Shown one piece after another: positions 48,794-62,030 of a stretch of 64,000 nt of DNA. The notes beneath the pieces were generated by a model, which saw only the letters and a program-made list of their open reading frames with translations, was not told the DNA's origin and did not search any database. Within the stretch, counting starts at the first letter, position 1. Every line of letters begins with the position of its first letter. Origin of the DNA: Dillenia suffruticosa (taxonomy: Eukaryota; Streptophyta; Magnoliopsida; Dilleniales; Dilleniaceae); contig JAVTVX010000031.1 in NCBI GenBank assembly GCA_033439265.1, forward strand, positions 2,651,501-2,715,500, written 5' to 3'. A program made the position numbers and the translations under genes.

Positions 48794-50609
48794 ATGTGTA
48801 CTTCCAAATCTAAGATGGAGCAAGGTTTGGATATGAATCCCAAAGTTGTTCACATTGATGGCCGTCCGGTCCTTCAGCCCACTAGCAACAGAGTTCCCAT
48901 CTTAGAAAGCCGTGCTTCCTTCAAGAAAGCCCCCTCAAAGTCTCCAAACTCTTTGGCCCCATCATCAAATACTAATACTAAAACCAGTCCTCCTCTGTCT
49001 CCTAAGTTGAAGTCCCCTAGACCTCCAGCAGTGAAAAGAGGCAATGATCCTAATGGACTCAATTTGAGCACCGAAAAGGTCTTGATGCCATGCAATACAG
49101 CTAAACAAATAACCTCAATTAAGAAGTCCAAAAATGCGAGCGACGGCGGAGTCTCTACTGCAAATTGCGTGCTGAAATACCCATCCTCTTTCATAGTAGA
49201 GGCTCCCGGAAGCATAGCAGCAGCAAGAAGGGAACAGGTTGCAATAATGCAAGTGCAGAGGAAAATGAAAATTGCCCACTATGGAAGGACAAAGTCTGCT
49301 AAATACGAAGGGAAGGTGGCTCCCCTCGATTCATCGGTGCCTAGTGATGCTGCAGCACCTCGTGAAGAGAAGAGATGCAGTTTCATCACCCAGAATTCAG
49401 GTATTCAGAGACTTTTTTATTTGATCATTATAAAATTTGACAACTACATTTTTGAATTTCTGACTTTGATTATTATGTATGTCTGCAGATCCAATCTATG
49501 TTGCATACCATGATGAAGAATGGGGCGTTACTGTTCATGATGACAAGTACTTGATCTTTCTCTCTTTCTTACTCTCTCTCTCTCTCTCTCTACCAAAACA
49601 ATTTGAAGTTGACATAATGTTATGTTAATTATATGCAGGCTTTTGCTTGAATTGCTGGTGCTAACTGTTGCCCAAGTTGGATCAGACTGGACTTCTGTAC
49701 TGAGGAAACGCCAAGAGTTTAGGTACCCATCATTTCAATCTTTATATGAAAGAAATGGGTGTTTGGTTCTGTGAATGTTAAGAATTGTCCTAAGAACAAA
49801 TTTATATTAACTAACTGATGGTTTTTTCTTGAAAAATGGGATGTTACAGGGATTCATTTTCTGGGTTTGATGCAGAGGTTGTTGCCAAATACACTGAGAA
49901 AAAGATCACATCAATCATCGCCCAATATGGCTTTGATTCAAGTCTGGTCCGAGGAGTTGTCGACAACTGTAGCAGAATTCTTGAGGTATTATTTTCAATT
50001 TCCTCAGCAGCCTCTTTTTGAACTTATTAGGTAAAAATGAAGAATAAAATGACCGATAAATAGTTTTGTAATATTATGATGTTGGTTAAAATACAAGGAT
50101 GGCACTTTTCTTTTCCAGCCCAATTTTGCTAGCAGCAGCCAGAAGCCAGTTCATGTTTCATAATTCATGACCCTTTTATTCTTTTAATTAACTAACAACT
50201 AACTCACCAGACAATAATATAAGGTTTGACCATTCGAGTCCATGACAGTACTTACATTCATGTGATTGTCCAACTCACCCTCATGATGAAAGATTCTTCT
50301 CCTCTTCTGGATTCAAATTTTTATTCTAAAGTGAATTAATGGGGTTTGCAGATCAGCAAGGCATTCGGATCATTTGACAAGTATTTGTGGGGTTTTGTGA
50401 ATCACAAGCCAATACGCACCCAATACAAGTCATGCCACAAGATCCCAGTTAAGACCTCCAAGTCAGAGTCCATAAGCAAAGACATGGTGAGAAGAGGTTT
50501 CCGGCAGGTTGGCCCCACGGTCATCCACTCCTTCATGCAGGCCGCCGGTCTCACCAATGACCACTTGATCAGCTGCCCTCGACACCTCATCCCATCTTCT
50601 ACTGCATAG
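48794..50609 (+). CDS. DNA-3-methyladenine glycosylase I (Tag family) homologue, 5 exons
   Basis: Exons 48794-49400, 49489-49546, 49639-49722, 49850-49985, 50352-50609, all GT-AG and in phase; 380 aa. The plant-specific N-terminal half is basic and Pro/Ser-rich, with a conserved helix SIAAARREQVAIMQVQRKM (about 145-165). The Tag domain runs from about 195 to 375: CSFI, DPIYVAYHDEEWGV, GSDWTSVLRKRQEFR, SFVNHKP-like WGFVNHKPI, VGPTVIHSFMQAAGLTNDH. Probable zinc ligands are Cys195, His210, His366 and Cys370, spaced as in the bacterial enzyme. The family removes 3-methyladenine from alkylated DNA in base excision repair; nuclear location is likely from the basic tail. Thr231 stands where the bacterial enzyme has its pocket Glu, so activity may differ. 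Two ATGs are possible (48794, 48815); the first is used. The reading frame has no lesion. Confidence 0.93.
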
Positions 50610-50732
50610 CTTTATCATACTGTCACAATACCAAATAGTAATTATAGGAACAGTTCTAAGTTTGAGAAATAGTGGTTGCTAATTGTCTAACTAAATAACC
50701 ATACAGATTGTTAATTTAGAGGTGTGATGAGT

Positions 50733-50737
<5 letters not shown>

Positions 50738-50762
<25 letters not shown>
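50738..50762. repeat. GT microsatellite
   Basis: A (GT)n run of about 25 bases, 130 bp after the glycosylase stop codon, probably in or near its 3' UTR. Confidence 0.95.
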
Positions 50763-50763
<1 letters not shown>

Positions 50764-53700
50764 GAGTGATAAGTTGTGCGAGAGAGAGGGACAGAAGGAG
50801 ACAAGAAGCATGTGCAGGGTGGGCAGGCAAAGGCATGTGCATTGGAAGGGGTTTGGAATCATTTCATCATATCATGTGACCACCACTAGTCTCTCTTCAT
50901 TATTATTCTGGCTGTGAAATGGAATTGGAATTGTGAAGAATGAAGAGTGCCTGGGACCCAGTAACAGAAGTCCCCTATTCAATCATCACCTACAACTTTT
51001 CTCATTTTGATTGGATAAGTACCCAATTTTAGTAATTGCAAAATTATTGAAGGAGACTGACTGAGGATTATGGAGTTCTTTTCCCTGCAGCTTTGGCTTC
51101 TGGTAGTGGAGGGTGTTTCTTGATTGAGAGGCTACTTCCTTGTTCTGCCTGTTTTCTTTGTGTATCCTTTCACATGCTCTTAACCTTAGGATACACAATT
51201 AAACCAAGTCTTTTTTCTTTTCTCTTTTATGGATTGGGGTGTGACTTTTCAGCTTTTCATATGATGTACAAGTAATTCATCATCATACATAACAAGCTAT
51301 CTGTATTGTATTGTTTGCTCACTTCTGTCTTAATAGAGCGCTTTGATCATTGATATACTATACTAATCTCTCAGTCTCTCTCATAAAATTCCTAACCTAC
51401 AAGTACAATGGATAGAAAAGTTGTAAGTGTTACAAGAATAAGCTGCAGAGCACAAAGCAGCCCCTACAACCCATGTGCTCTGCCAAACCCCCCCCCCCCT
51501 CTTTTTCAGTCACTTTTTCCTTGGAGAAATTCCTTTCATTAATGCCACATGAAAAACTTCTTCCCACAGCATTAGGCTTGGATGTTGGCTTGTGATTTTG
51601 TTGGGTTAGGATATTTATTTATGATGTTATACCCCTCATGACCAAAATACCCTTTATCCGAACACTTTAACGTCTATGTGTTGGAGTGGCATCTGGTCAC
51701 CCTCGGAACAAGTTAGTCCAACAACCGTCGTTTAGTTATACTGCAACCCTATGTCGAGCCCGTTTGGCCTAGATTTTTCTTCCTGCTTTTTTTTTTTTTA
51801 CACAAAAATTCAAATTCTCGATTTCAGAGTTGAGAAGAAAAATTGTGACCACCATACTGTCCCCTTGGGGACAGATTTTCCATCTTGGTAACAACTCTTG
51901 TTTTTGGTTTATTAGACTCTGCGAAAAAAAAAAAATTAAAAATTTAAATGATAAATTGTTTAATAATTTTATTTAACAAAAACTATTTTGTAAATCATAA
52001 ATTTAATGAAATTATAATAATTGGTAATTGACATTAAAGTTCATAAGTAATTTATAAAGTAAATAGTTTTGTAAATAATTCTCAAATATTAATAAATCAA
52101 ACATAAATATTTTAAATTCATAAATGTTATAAATATTCATAAGTATTTAAAGTTCATAGATATTTTTTTAAAACATTTTCTAAATTTATAAAAAAATTAA
52201 TAAATTAACATTTTATATTTTTTATCAATGTTGAAATAGTTATATTTTCTTTTTCGAAGATTTATATATATATATATATAACAAAATTATAATAGTTGAA
52301 ATAACTATTAGTAATTTCGAAAATCAAGACATTTTTATTAAAAAAAAAACAAGTAAAAGCTCCTTTTGGAAGTTTCTTCTTTCCCCCCCCCCCCCCGGCC
52401 CTCTTTTTTCATTAAAAAGGCTATATTTTTTTTTAGAGATTTATCTCTCCAATTTTTATTAGCAAGTTTTCTTATGTGGGGGTGAATGATTCCTCTTAAA
52501 CAAGTGGTGTTCGTAAAAATTTATCAAATAAAGTTTAAATATAAACTTTACGAAATATAACTCAAATGACAACATTCTTATTATTTTAAAGATTTCGAAT
52601 TCGAGTCTCTTTTATCTATCAAAAAAATAAATTATAAATTACTTGCATATTCGAACCAACATTTAATTGCATTTGAAGTTATCGTCAAATTATTAGATCC
52701 ATTCACTAAATAATATTTTTATTACAAAAAACAAAATTTAAAATTCACGTGTTTTCAAAATAAAAATTTAAAATCATATTTATTACTGATGAGGGTATTG
52801 ATTTAAAATCATTTAATTATAAAAATAACTACATGAACATGCAATATTCAAAATATAAATACTTTGTTGCTGCCTATTTATATTTCAATCCATTTCCAAG
52901 TTGGGTGATAGAAGAATAGAAGGGGAGGAGACAGAGCGGCCATGTATGTTCCCAGATGCACAACCACAACGGCACTTGTGGCCCGGGCCATGTAACCTTG
53001 GTTTGCACCGGAATAATAATAATAATAATAATAATAATACCAAATATGAGTCCGCCTAGTGAAAAGAACTCTGCGTCTTTAACCAAACGCTCGGGTCGAG
53101 CCTCCTTGAGAACAAAAAATATTATTTTGGGAGATCTCCTGTTCTATAGGATACCCGATAGTCAAGTTAAGATAAATTAATCGGAATGAAACTTCAGATA
53201 TCAGATATCAAAAATAAAAATGATAATAATAATGATAATGTGATTGTTATTCTTTTGATTACAGAAGTCAAACTGGGCTCAGATTCAATCCTAGAATTTC
53301 ACGATTAATTAAATTAAATTAATTAAATTTTTAGATATTAATGGTAAGTAAATATATATATATATATCTTTTTATCGGTTAATCTTGAGCCCAACTGAAA
53401 AAACCTTTTTCTTTTTTAATGTTAAATTGTAGTTTAATACTAAATCCCGGAGAGACGATGCATCTAATAAACGATGGAAAGGTTATTTCACAACTATTTT
53501 TAATTTTTTGAGATTTGATCGATCCTATCAATATCATGTAGTTAACTAAACACTTTACTTTCGTCCAACAATTAAACTTTGTTAACACTAACAAGAGTGG
53601 TTAAAATTTTTATAGCCATACGAATAACAATTACCACATAAATAAAAATAAGTTAGAAATAATCCAAGATAAAAATTATTTATTTTTTTATTTTGGCTTT

Positions 53701-54089
53701 AATAAGCAAGTCAAGATTATTAGATTAAGCCAATTTTCATTTATTTTTGGTGTTTAACCGACTGATATTTGATTAATCAATTCATTAGTTTCAACTAATA
53801 TGATTTGAGATAACTGTAGGCCAATTAAGGGGTAAATTCTCTTTGTGTTTATTTTTTTCATTCTCAAAAATAGAATTCAAGAATTTAAATAAAAAAATTC
53901 AATATTTTATCTTTTTTTTTATTATACAAGAATTCGAATTCTGAATTGTGACCATTATATTATTCCTTTGGGATAAATTCAATTTTTTATCACCGGAACA
54001 AAGTAACCGTATTTGGCAAACATTCAAATAGAGTCCGATCAGAACCACCCAGAGGAGAGGGAATTAAGCAGGAAACCTAAATAGACGCA

Positions 54090-54260
54090 CCCTAAGGCCC
54101 AATGCTCTCGCCGTAAACTGGACCTTCAAGGCAAACTTGTTTGTGGGCTCCCAGTCTCACAAATCTTTAGCCCATTTTTACAGTAAGTCGGAGAGTCTAC
54201 GTGGGCCAGCCTCCGTAAACTCAGCAGCACTAGGCCCGCGGCCCATGGGCATATGCCGAC
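54090..54260. promoter_or_regulatory. GGCCCA/TGGGCY-rich cluster, promoter-like
   Basis: Within 170 bp there are several copies of the plant 'site II' type motif: AAGGCCCAA, TGGGCTCC, TAGCCCAT, GTGGGCCAG and AGGCCCGCGGCCCATGGGC. Such clusters, bound by TCP factors, mark promoters of housekeeping genes. No gene is visible on either side within 1 kb, so this is either an orphan promoter fragment or transposon sequence. Confidence 0.4.
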
Positions 54261-55912
54261 TTCATACGTGGTATCCCGATGATTTTAGGATGCAAAAGCA
54301 TGACTCTGATTTTCTTTTTTTGTTATATAAAAATTTGAATCTGTGATCGTCAGGTTAAAAAAGAATGATTATGATCACTAAACTGTCCCCTTTAGGATAC
54401 CTCTGATTCTTCTAAAGGACAAGGACAAAGAGACCCTTTATTGTCTTTATATAAAAATAGATATAAAATAGATATGCTCCTTGGGGGAGTGGTTAAAATT
54501 ATTATAGCCTTGAAAGACGGTTGGAATTCGAAAAAATAGATATAAAAATATATATGTTAGATAGAGAAGTAGTATAATAATATAAAATCTTAATATTTCA
54601 TGGTCAGGATTTCGATCTCCCATGGGAATGGAAAAATCAATGTTGGGAGACCTGTCCTCTCAATTGGGCTCTGCAAGCGATCGACTCAGATTAATTAAGG
54701 CGAAACCCCAAATACTAAATTGGTAGCCTAGCTATGGTACAAAAAAAATATTAAAAAAACTCGTTATTATAAAAATAAAAAAATCAAATATTATCATAAT
54801 CAAATCAATTATTAATTTATTTTAATATACAATATTTTTTAATAATCGATTTGATTTTGATATATAATACTTTTTAACATCTTACTCAAACTGAATACAA
54901 TATAATAAAAATATTTGATTTTGAAATAGTTGATACACCAAGAAGGGAACATTATTGGATTTTATTAAGCAACAAATATTGATAAGTGCAGAAATAAAAA
55001 ACTCCGATAAGAATAGCAACAAAGAGAATATGATAAAAGCACCAACAAATATTACAATAAAAGCAGTGATAAAGAGATTTTAATAAAATTTGGTTATCAT
55101 CGTTTGGATTGACTTAAGAATTAATAAAATTTAGTATATATCAAGTGACTATTGGATGATTGAACGAATGGTAGAGAGTCAAAATAGATGAAACTATTAC
55201 AGGGATTATAATGGATATTGCAAAGGTTTCTTATGGCGCATGAGTGGACTATTTGTTTTTTTTAATATCGATTTCTGGATTTTACCCGACTAATTCTGTT
55301 CAAATACTGTGGGTCCTATTTTAGGGATTGACTCTCCCAAATCTTTTTTTGTTATTCCTAGAACTCGAATTCAAGATCTCTGATTAAAAAAGTAGAGTGT
55401 TGGATCATTCAACTCAAAGGTGATTGATTGAGAAGACTTTTAAAGGTTCGATTCTTGCTTGTGTGATCATCTCGAAGAGTAAAATTATTTGATATGTACC
55501 AAATGCTTACTAAATGACTTAGTTAATGATATTAAAACTGGACAAAGAGTCTACAAAACCTCGACGTGCTTTTGCAATCTTTTTTGCAAAGTGATCTTTA
55601 ATACTATGTTAAATATGAAAAATAATATAATAATACGACCCTAAAAATGTTTTACTTAAATAAAATATTATAATATGTTCGATTTATATAGAAATTTCAT
55701 TTATTACAAATATAAAAATAAAAAAATAAAATATTCTGAAAATCAAATAAATTATTAATTTATTGTAATATATAATTTTTTAATTATTAATTTAATTTTA
55801 ATATAAAACACTTTCAAAAAAAATGTAGTTGGTCAAATGAGTGCAAAACACAACAAAGTGCTTCTTCTTGTAGGAGGGACGTTCATCTATTTTGTATATG
55901 TGTGTGTGATCA

Positions 55913-56480
55913 TTACAAAACAAAAGCATTATGCCGATGGTAACGTTACTATCGGCAAGTATTAGTGACGATTTTTTGAATATATACAGACGATTATGAT
56001 TGAAACCGTCGGAAATAGTATAAATTTTTTAACGGTTTTAAAATGATCGTCGATAAAACAATTTGAGTCGTGAGTAAAGATAGCAAACCATTTGTATAAA
56101 CAAGACTCTATACTTACGGTTATAACGACGTCTAAATTTACATACCCTTATCCTTACGACTATAAGTTGTGATGGCAAAATATAAATTTTGTAATCACGA
56201 TTTTGAAATATATCTGTATAGACAAAACTATATGTACAGCGGTTGTGATGATAGGTGAATATAATAAAAAATGGTAAGTGTAAAAAGATATAGTAAATAG
56301 CGGTAAGCGTAGGGAATGTAAGGTATGGAAAGTGTAGAGATGTAAGATAGATAACTGTAAAATTTATAAGATATGGTAAGTTACGGTAAGTATGGTAAAT
56401 TACGGTAAGTATGGTAAGTATATGATATTTAAGGTATGATAAGTATAGAATATGTAAATTGACGTTTATAAAAAAGTTGA
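55913..56480. other. CACTA-like left end and short GGTAAG repeats before the satellite
   Basis: CATTACAAAACAAAAGCATT at 55913 followed by CCGATGG, AACCGTCGG and similar subterminal-type motifs resembles a drifted CACTA terminus. From about 56260 to 56460 short phrases such as ATGGTAAGTNA recur many times. No matching right end was found. Confidence 0.35.
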
Positions 56481-56499
56481 AAACAGTTTATCGGGTATA

Positions 56500-59400
56500 T
56501 ATGTTAGTGAATGTTACTATTTTATAGTAAATATTACTATAATTTATTGTGATTATATAGTTAACGTTACTATATGCTATTATCTGTTAATTCGACTATT
56601 GTAGTTAGTTTAATAGTAAATGTTACATCATTTTATCATGATAGACAAATAAATTTACTACCCGTTATTCTAATAGCAAATGTTATTATTTTATAATAAA
56701 TGTTATTATATTTTATTGTGATTATATAATAAATATTAGTATGTCTTATTAACTGTTAATTTGACAATTATGGTTAACTTAATAATAAATGTTAGTATTT
56801 TTATAATGAAAAACAAATAAATTTACTAATTTTCACATGTGTTATTATAATAGTAAATATTACTATTTTATAATAAATGTTACTATATTTTGTTGTGTTT
56901 ACATAATAAATATTATTATATATTATTATTTGTTAATTCGACTATTATGGTTAATTTAATAGTCAATATTAGTATTTTTATTTTGAGAGACAAATAAATT
57001 TACTATCTTTCACATGTGTTATTATAATAGTAAATATTACTATTTTATAGTAAATGTTACTATATTTTATTGTGGTTATATAGTAAATATTACTATATTT
57101 TATTATATGTTAATTTGACTATTGTAATTAGTTTAGTAGTAAATGTTAGTATTCTTTCATCATGAGAGATAAATAAATTTATTAACTTTTACATCTGTTA
57201 TTATAATAGTAAATGTTATTATTTTATAGTAAATGTTACTATATTTTATTGTTATTATATAGTAAATGTTATTATATCTTATTATTTGTTAATTCAACTA
57301 TTATTATTAGTTTAATAGTAAATATTGCTATTCTTTTATCATGAGAAACAAATAAATTTACTATTTTTCAAATCCGTTATTATAATAGTAAATGTTACTG
57401 TTTTATAATAAATATTATTATATTTTATTGTGTTTACATAGTAAATATTATTATATGTTATTATCTGTTAATTCGACTATTGTGATTAGTTTAATAGTAA
57501 ATGTTACTATCCTTTTATCATGAGAGACAAATAAATTTACTAATTTTCACATCCCTTATTAGAATAGTAAATATTACTATTTTATAGCAAATATTACTAT
57601 ATTTTATTATGGTTATATAGTAAATGTTATTATAGAATTATTGTTGAAATATTAAAATTGAAATGTTAACATGGTATATTGTTAAATTAAATGTAAATTA
57701 AAATAAATTAATATTAAAATCGACGGTTCATGCCTAATGCCGGTGGTTCATTGTACTATATACTACTATATTATTAAATTACTAACAGTAAATATTACTA
57801 AATTATATTATATTGTATTATATAAAAACCGACGGTACTATATTAGTAGTTTATTATATTGTGATATATAAATGTCACAACTTATTATAATAGCAAATAT
57901 TATTATATTTTATTATGATTATATAGTAATTGTTACTATATCTTATTATCAGTTAATTCGACAATTATGGTTAACTTAATAGTAAATGTTACTATTTTTT
58001 TATCATGAGAGACAAATAAATTTACTAACTTTTACATCCGTTATTACAATAGTAAATATTACTATTTTATAGTAAATGTTACTATATTTTATTGAGGTTA
58101 TATAGTAAATATTACTATATTTTATTATCTGTTAATTCGACTATTGTATTAGTTTAATAGTAAATGTTACTATTCTTTTATAATGAGAGACAAATAAATT
58201 TATTACATTTCACATCCGTTATTATAATTGTAAATATTATTATTTTATAGTAAATGTTACTATATTTAATATAGTAAATGTTACTATATTTTATTATCTA
58301 TTAATTTAACTATTGTACTTAGTTTAATAGTAAATATTACTATGGAGTTCTCGTTAAAATGTTAAAATTGAAATGTTAAAATGCTATGTTGTTCAATTAA
58401 ATATGAATTAAAATAAATTAATGTTAAAACCGACGGTTCATGCCTCATACTGGCAGTTCATTATACTATATAGTACTATATTACTATATTACTAATAGTA
58501 AATATTACTACATTATTATATAAAAACATGCGGTACTTTGTTAGTAGTTTACTACATTGTGATATATAAATATCATAACTTATTATAATAGAAAATGTTA
58601 TTATTTTATAGTAAATGTTACTATATTTTATCGTGGTTATATAGTAAATGTTATTATATATTATTATCTGTTAATTAAACTATTGTAGTTAGTTTAATAG
58701 AAAATGTTATTATCATTTTATCATGATAGACAAATAAATTTACTAACTTTCACATCCGTTATTATAATAATAAATATTACTATTTTATAGTAAATGTTAC
58801 TATATTTTATTGTGGTTACATAGTAAATATTATTATATCTTATTATCTGTTAATTCGACTATTATGATTAGTTTAATAGTAAATGTTACTATCTTTTAAT
58901 CATGAGAGACAAATAAATTTTGTATTTTTTACATCCGTTATTATAATAGTAAATGTTATTATTTTATAGTAAATGTTATTATATTTTATTGTGATTACAT
59001 AGTAAATGTTACTATATATTATTATCTGTTAATTCGACTATTGTAGTTAACTTAATAAATATTACTATAAAGTTATCGTTGAAATTTTAAAATTGAAATG
59101 TTAAAATGGTATATTGTTAAATTTAATATTAATTAAAATAAATTAATATTAAAACCGACGGTTCATGCCTCATACCGACGGTTCGTTGTACTATATAATA
59201 TTATATTACTATATTATTAGTAGTAAATATTACTACATTATCCTATATTGTATTATATAAAAACATGCGATACTATATTAGTAGTTTACTATATTGTGAT
59301 ATATAAATGTCACAACTTATTATAATAGTAAATGATATTATTTTATAGTAAATATTACTATATTTTATCGTGGTTATATAGTAAATATTACTATATATTA

Positions 59401-60060
59401 TTATCTATTAATTTGATTATTGCAGTTAGTTTAATAGTAATATTAATAGTAAATGTAACTATGGAGTTTTTGTTGAAATGTTAAATTGAAATGTTAAAAT
59501 GGTATATTGTTAAATTAAATGTGAATTAAAATAAATTAATATTAAAACTGGTGGTTTATGCCTCATGCTGACGGTTTATTGTACTATATATTACTATATT
59601 ACTTATATTATTATATTGTACTATATAAAAATTGGCGATTCATATCTCATGCATCACCACACTACTAGTAAATATTATTATATTGTACTATATTAGCAGT
59701 TTACTATATTGTGATATATAAATACCACAACTTATTACTATATTACTAATAGTAAATATTATTATATATAAAAACCAGCGGTTCATGTTTCATGCTTCAT
59801 GCTTCATGCTTCATGCCTTTTGCCTCACCACTATATTAATATTTTATTACCACTATATTACTATTTTAATATTAATAAATATTACTATATTGTACTAGTA
59901 GTAAATATTATTGTGATATATAAATATCACAACTTATTACTACTATATTACTATTGTACAATATAAAAACCGGCGGTTCATGCCTCGTGCCAACAGTTCA
60001 TGCCTTGTGCCCGTGGTTCATGCCTCGTGCCGGCGGCCTATGCCTACCCCGCTCCGCCTA
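56500..60060. repeat. Satellite-like array: about 170-180 bp monomers in a higher-order unit of about 715 bp
   Basis: A monomer containing GACAAATAAATTTACTA, ATCCGTTATTATAATAGTAA, TTTTATAGTAAATGTTACTA and TCTGTTAATTCGACTATTG recurs at about 56646, 56813, 56986, 57165, 57347 and 57527, spacing 167-182 bp. A second block with CCGACGGTTCATGCC and a nearby copy of TTGAAATGTTAAAATGG recurs at 57721, 58431 and 59156 (710 and 725 bp apart) and in a shorter form near 59549. The right part (59600-60060) is degenerate. AGTAA-N3-TTACT inverted motifs are present dozens of times. No coding region is present. Confidence 0.85.
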
Positions 60061-60429
60061 TGATTTAAAATAATAACAATATTAATTTAAATAACAAAAT
60101 AATAATTTCATTATTATTATATTATATGATATAATGATATGAAATTATATAATTATTTTACAAATTTTATTATATACAATTTGTATTTAAATTAAATTAT
60201 TAATTGGTCATTTATATCTCTTTTATTATGAGTAACTAATTTTATATCAAATCAAATGAATACAAATACATATTATATCAATCGTTTTCACTACAAAAAA
60301 AGAAATATTCACCTGCGGTTTTTAACCGCTGCTAAAGACCCCAAAATCTATTGGTAAAGATTCCAGGATTTTGTCTAGCAGCCAAAAATTCCGCTGGCTA
60401 TGCCAGTGCTAGTAAAGCTCTATGCTAGT

Positions 60430-60662
<233 letters not shown>

Positions 60663-61845
60663 TAGCACAATAAGAGTTGTTACAATACTTAAAATTGACA
60701 ACTAACTCAAGATTTGGTATAAGGAAGAGTGCATAAACAGTTATATTATGATACTTTTCATGTTAAATGAAATATCGTTCTGTATTTTCTCCAAAAATAG
60801 CACCAAACAAAATAATGAAAATGAAAATATATATTGCAGCTGACGGCTCATTATAGGATGGAATTGCTGTTGATTAACAACGATAAATTGGACAACCAGG
60901 ATCTTTTCAGTGAACATCATTATGATAATTTTCACTTTAAATCATACATCAATTATTATATAGAGAATGAAATAGAAATCAAGTTTTCTCTTCAAATTTT
61001 GGAGACTTAACCCCACGTATAAAATTCTATGTTTCCGTCTTAATCTTCCCCCGCAAACAAAAACCAAGAAAATGTAGTTAGCCATTTTCAGGTAGAAAGT
61101 AATAGACCCACAAAATTAGGGAACAACATGTTCTCTATGCAGCAACGATAATCATAAATAAAGCAATTCAACAGAATATCAAATGTTACTGTCAAACAAC
61201 AATTCACTTAAGGTAATTGAAGTACATAGAACCATTGTGAAACCCCAAAACCATTTGGAGAAATTTTCAAATTCATCGGGTTTTCTGCAACTTTTGCTCA
61301 GCTACCCTCTCCCAATGAGCAAACAACTCCAAATTCTTCGCAAAGTTGCACATCATATTTTAAAATTCACAAACCCAAATAATTGTAATATTTCGTGCAT
61401 TTATTCATACCCTTACCTTATTCACTACTAAACATCTGATTGGCAGTCAATAAATTGATCAATGATTAGTTAATCATAAAAGAAATGAATGATGTAGCTA
61501 AAATATAAACAAAAATGGTGCTTTATTTATAACAAATATGAATGTAAGAAAAAGAAAAGGGGGAAACAGATCTGACATTTGAAAGGCCATAAACGTTGAC
61601 TCGCAAGCAGGGAGAAAGAGTGTGCCTGTGAGAGGCCAATAAAAAAAATCGAACGGACAATCGAAAAATAAAGAAAAAATTGTTCCGTTGATATCAATCA
61701 CAGTCATGGACATGAGAGAGAAAAAAGATGTAACAAAATATAATCAAAGAACAGATCGAAGAGAAGAAAATATAGTAAGATCTAAGTCAATGAAGAAACC
61801 ATCAGATCAATGCTTTGCATATGAGAAAAAATCAAAAGAAAGATC

Positions 61846-61880
61846 GAGAAGAGAAGAGAAGAGAAGAGAAGAGAAAGGGA
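61846..61880. repeat. GAGAA/AGAAG microsatellite
   Basis: A short run of GAGAAGAGAA units inside the CACTA element. Confidence 0.8.
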
Positions 61881-62030
61881 GAGAAGACAAACTTATGAGA
61901 TAGGCTGAAGATAGAAAAACCTTTGTCGATTTATATGGAGACGAGTCTTCCTTTATCAATTGTATGAGATGGGCGGTTATCCCGACCGCCGGTAAAGGAG
62001 CCACTGGTAAATATTGCATTTTTTATAGTA

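Larger units (their letters stand above)
50610..55912. other. Intergenic region
   Basis: 3' end of the glycosylase gene, then AT-rich DNA. Contents seen: GT microsatellite 50738-50762, C runs at 51488-51499 and 52383-52396, an ATA microsatellite at 53012-53039, and a GGCCCA-rich cluster at 54090-54260. Repeated phrases of the type GAGTGGTTAAAATTNTTATAGCC occur at about 53594 and 54487 and may mark SINE-like insertions. No protein gene is recognised. Confidence 0.5.

Noticed and set aside
56500-60060. Centromeric satellite
   Set aside because: Monomer length fits, but the array is short, irregular and mixed with CACTA-like motifs; centromere identity cannot be claimed from this window.
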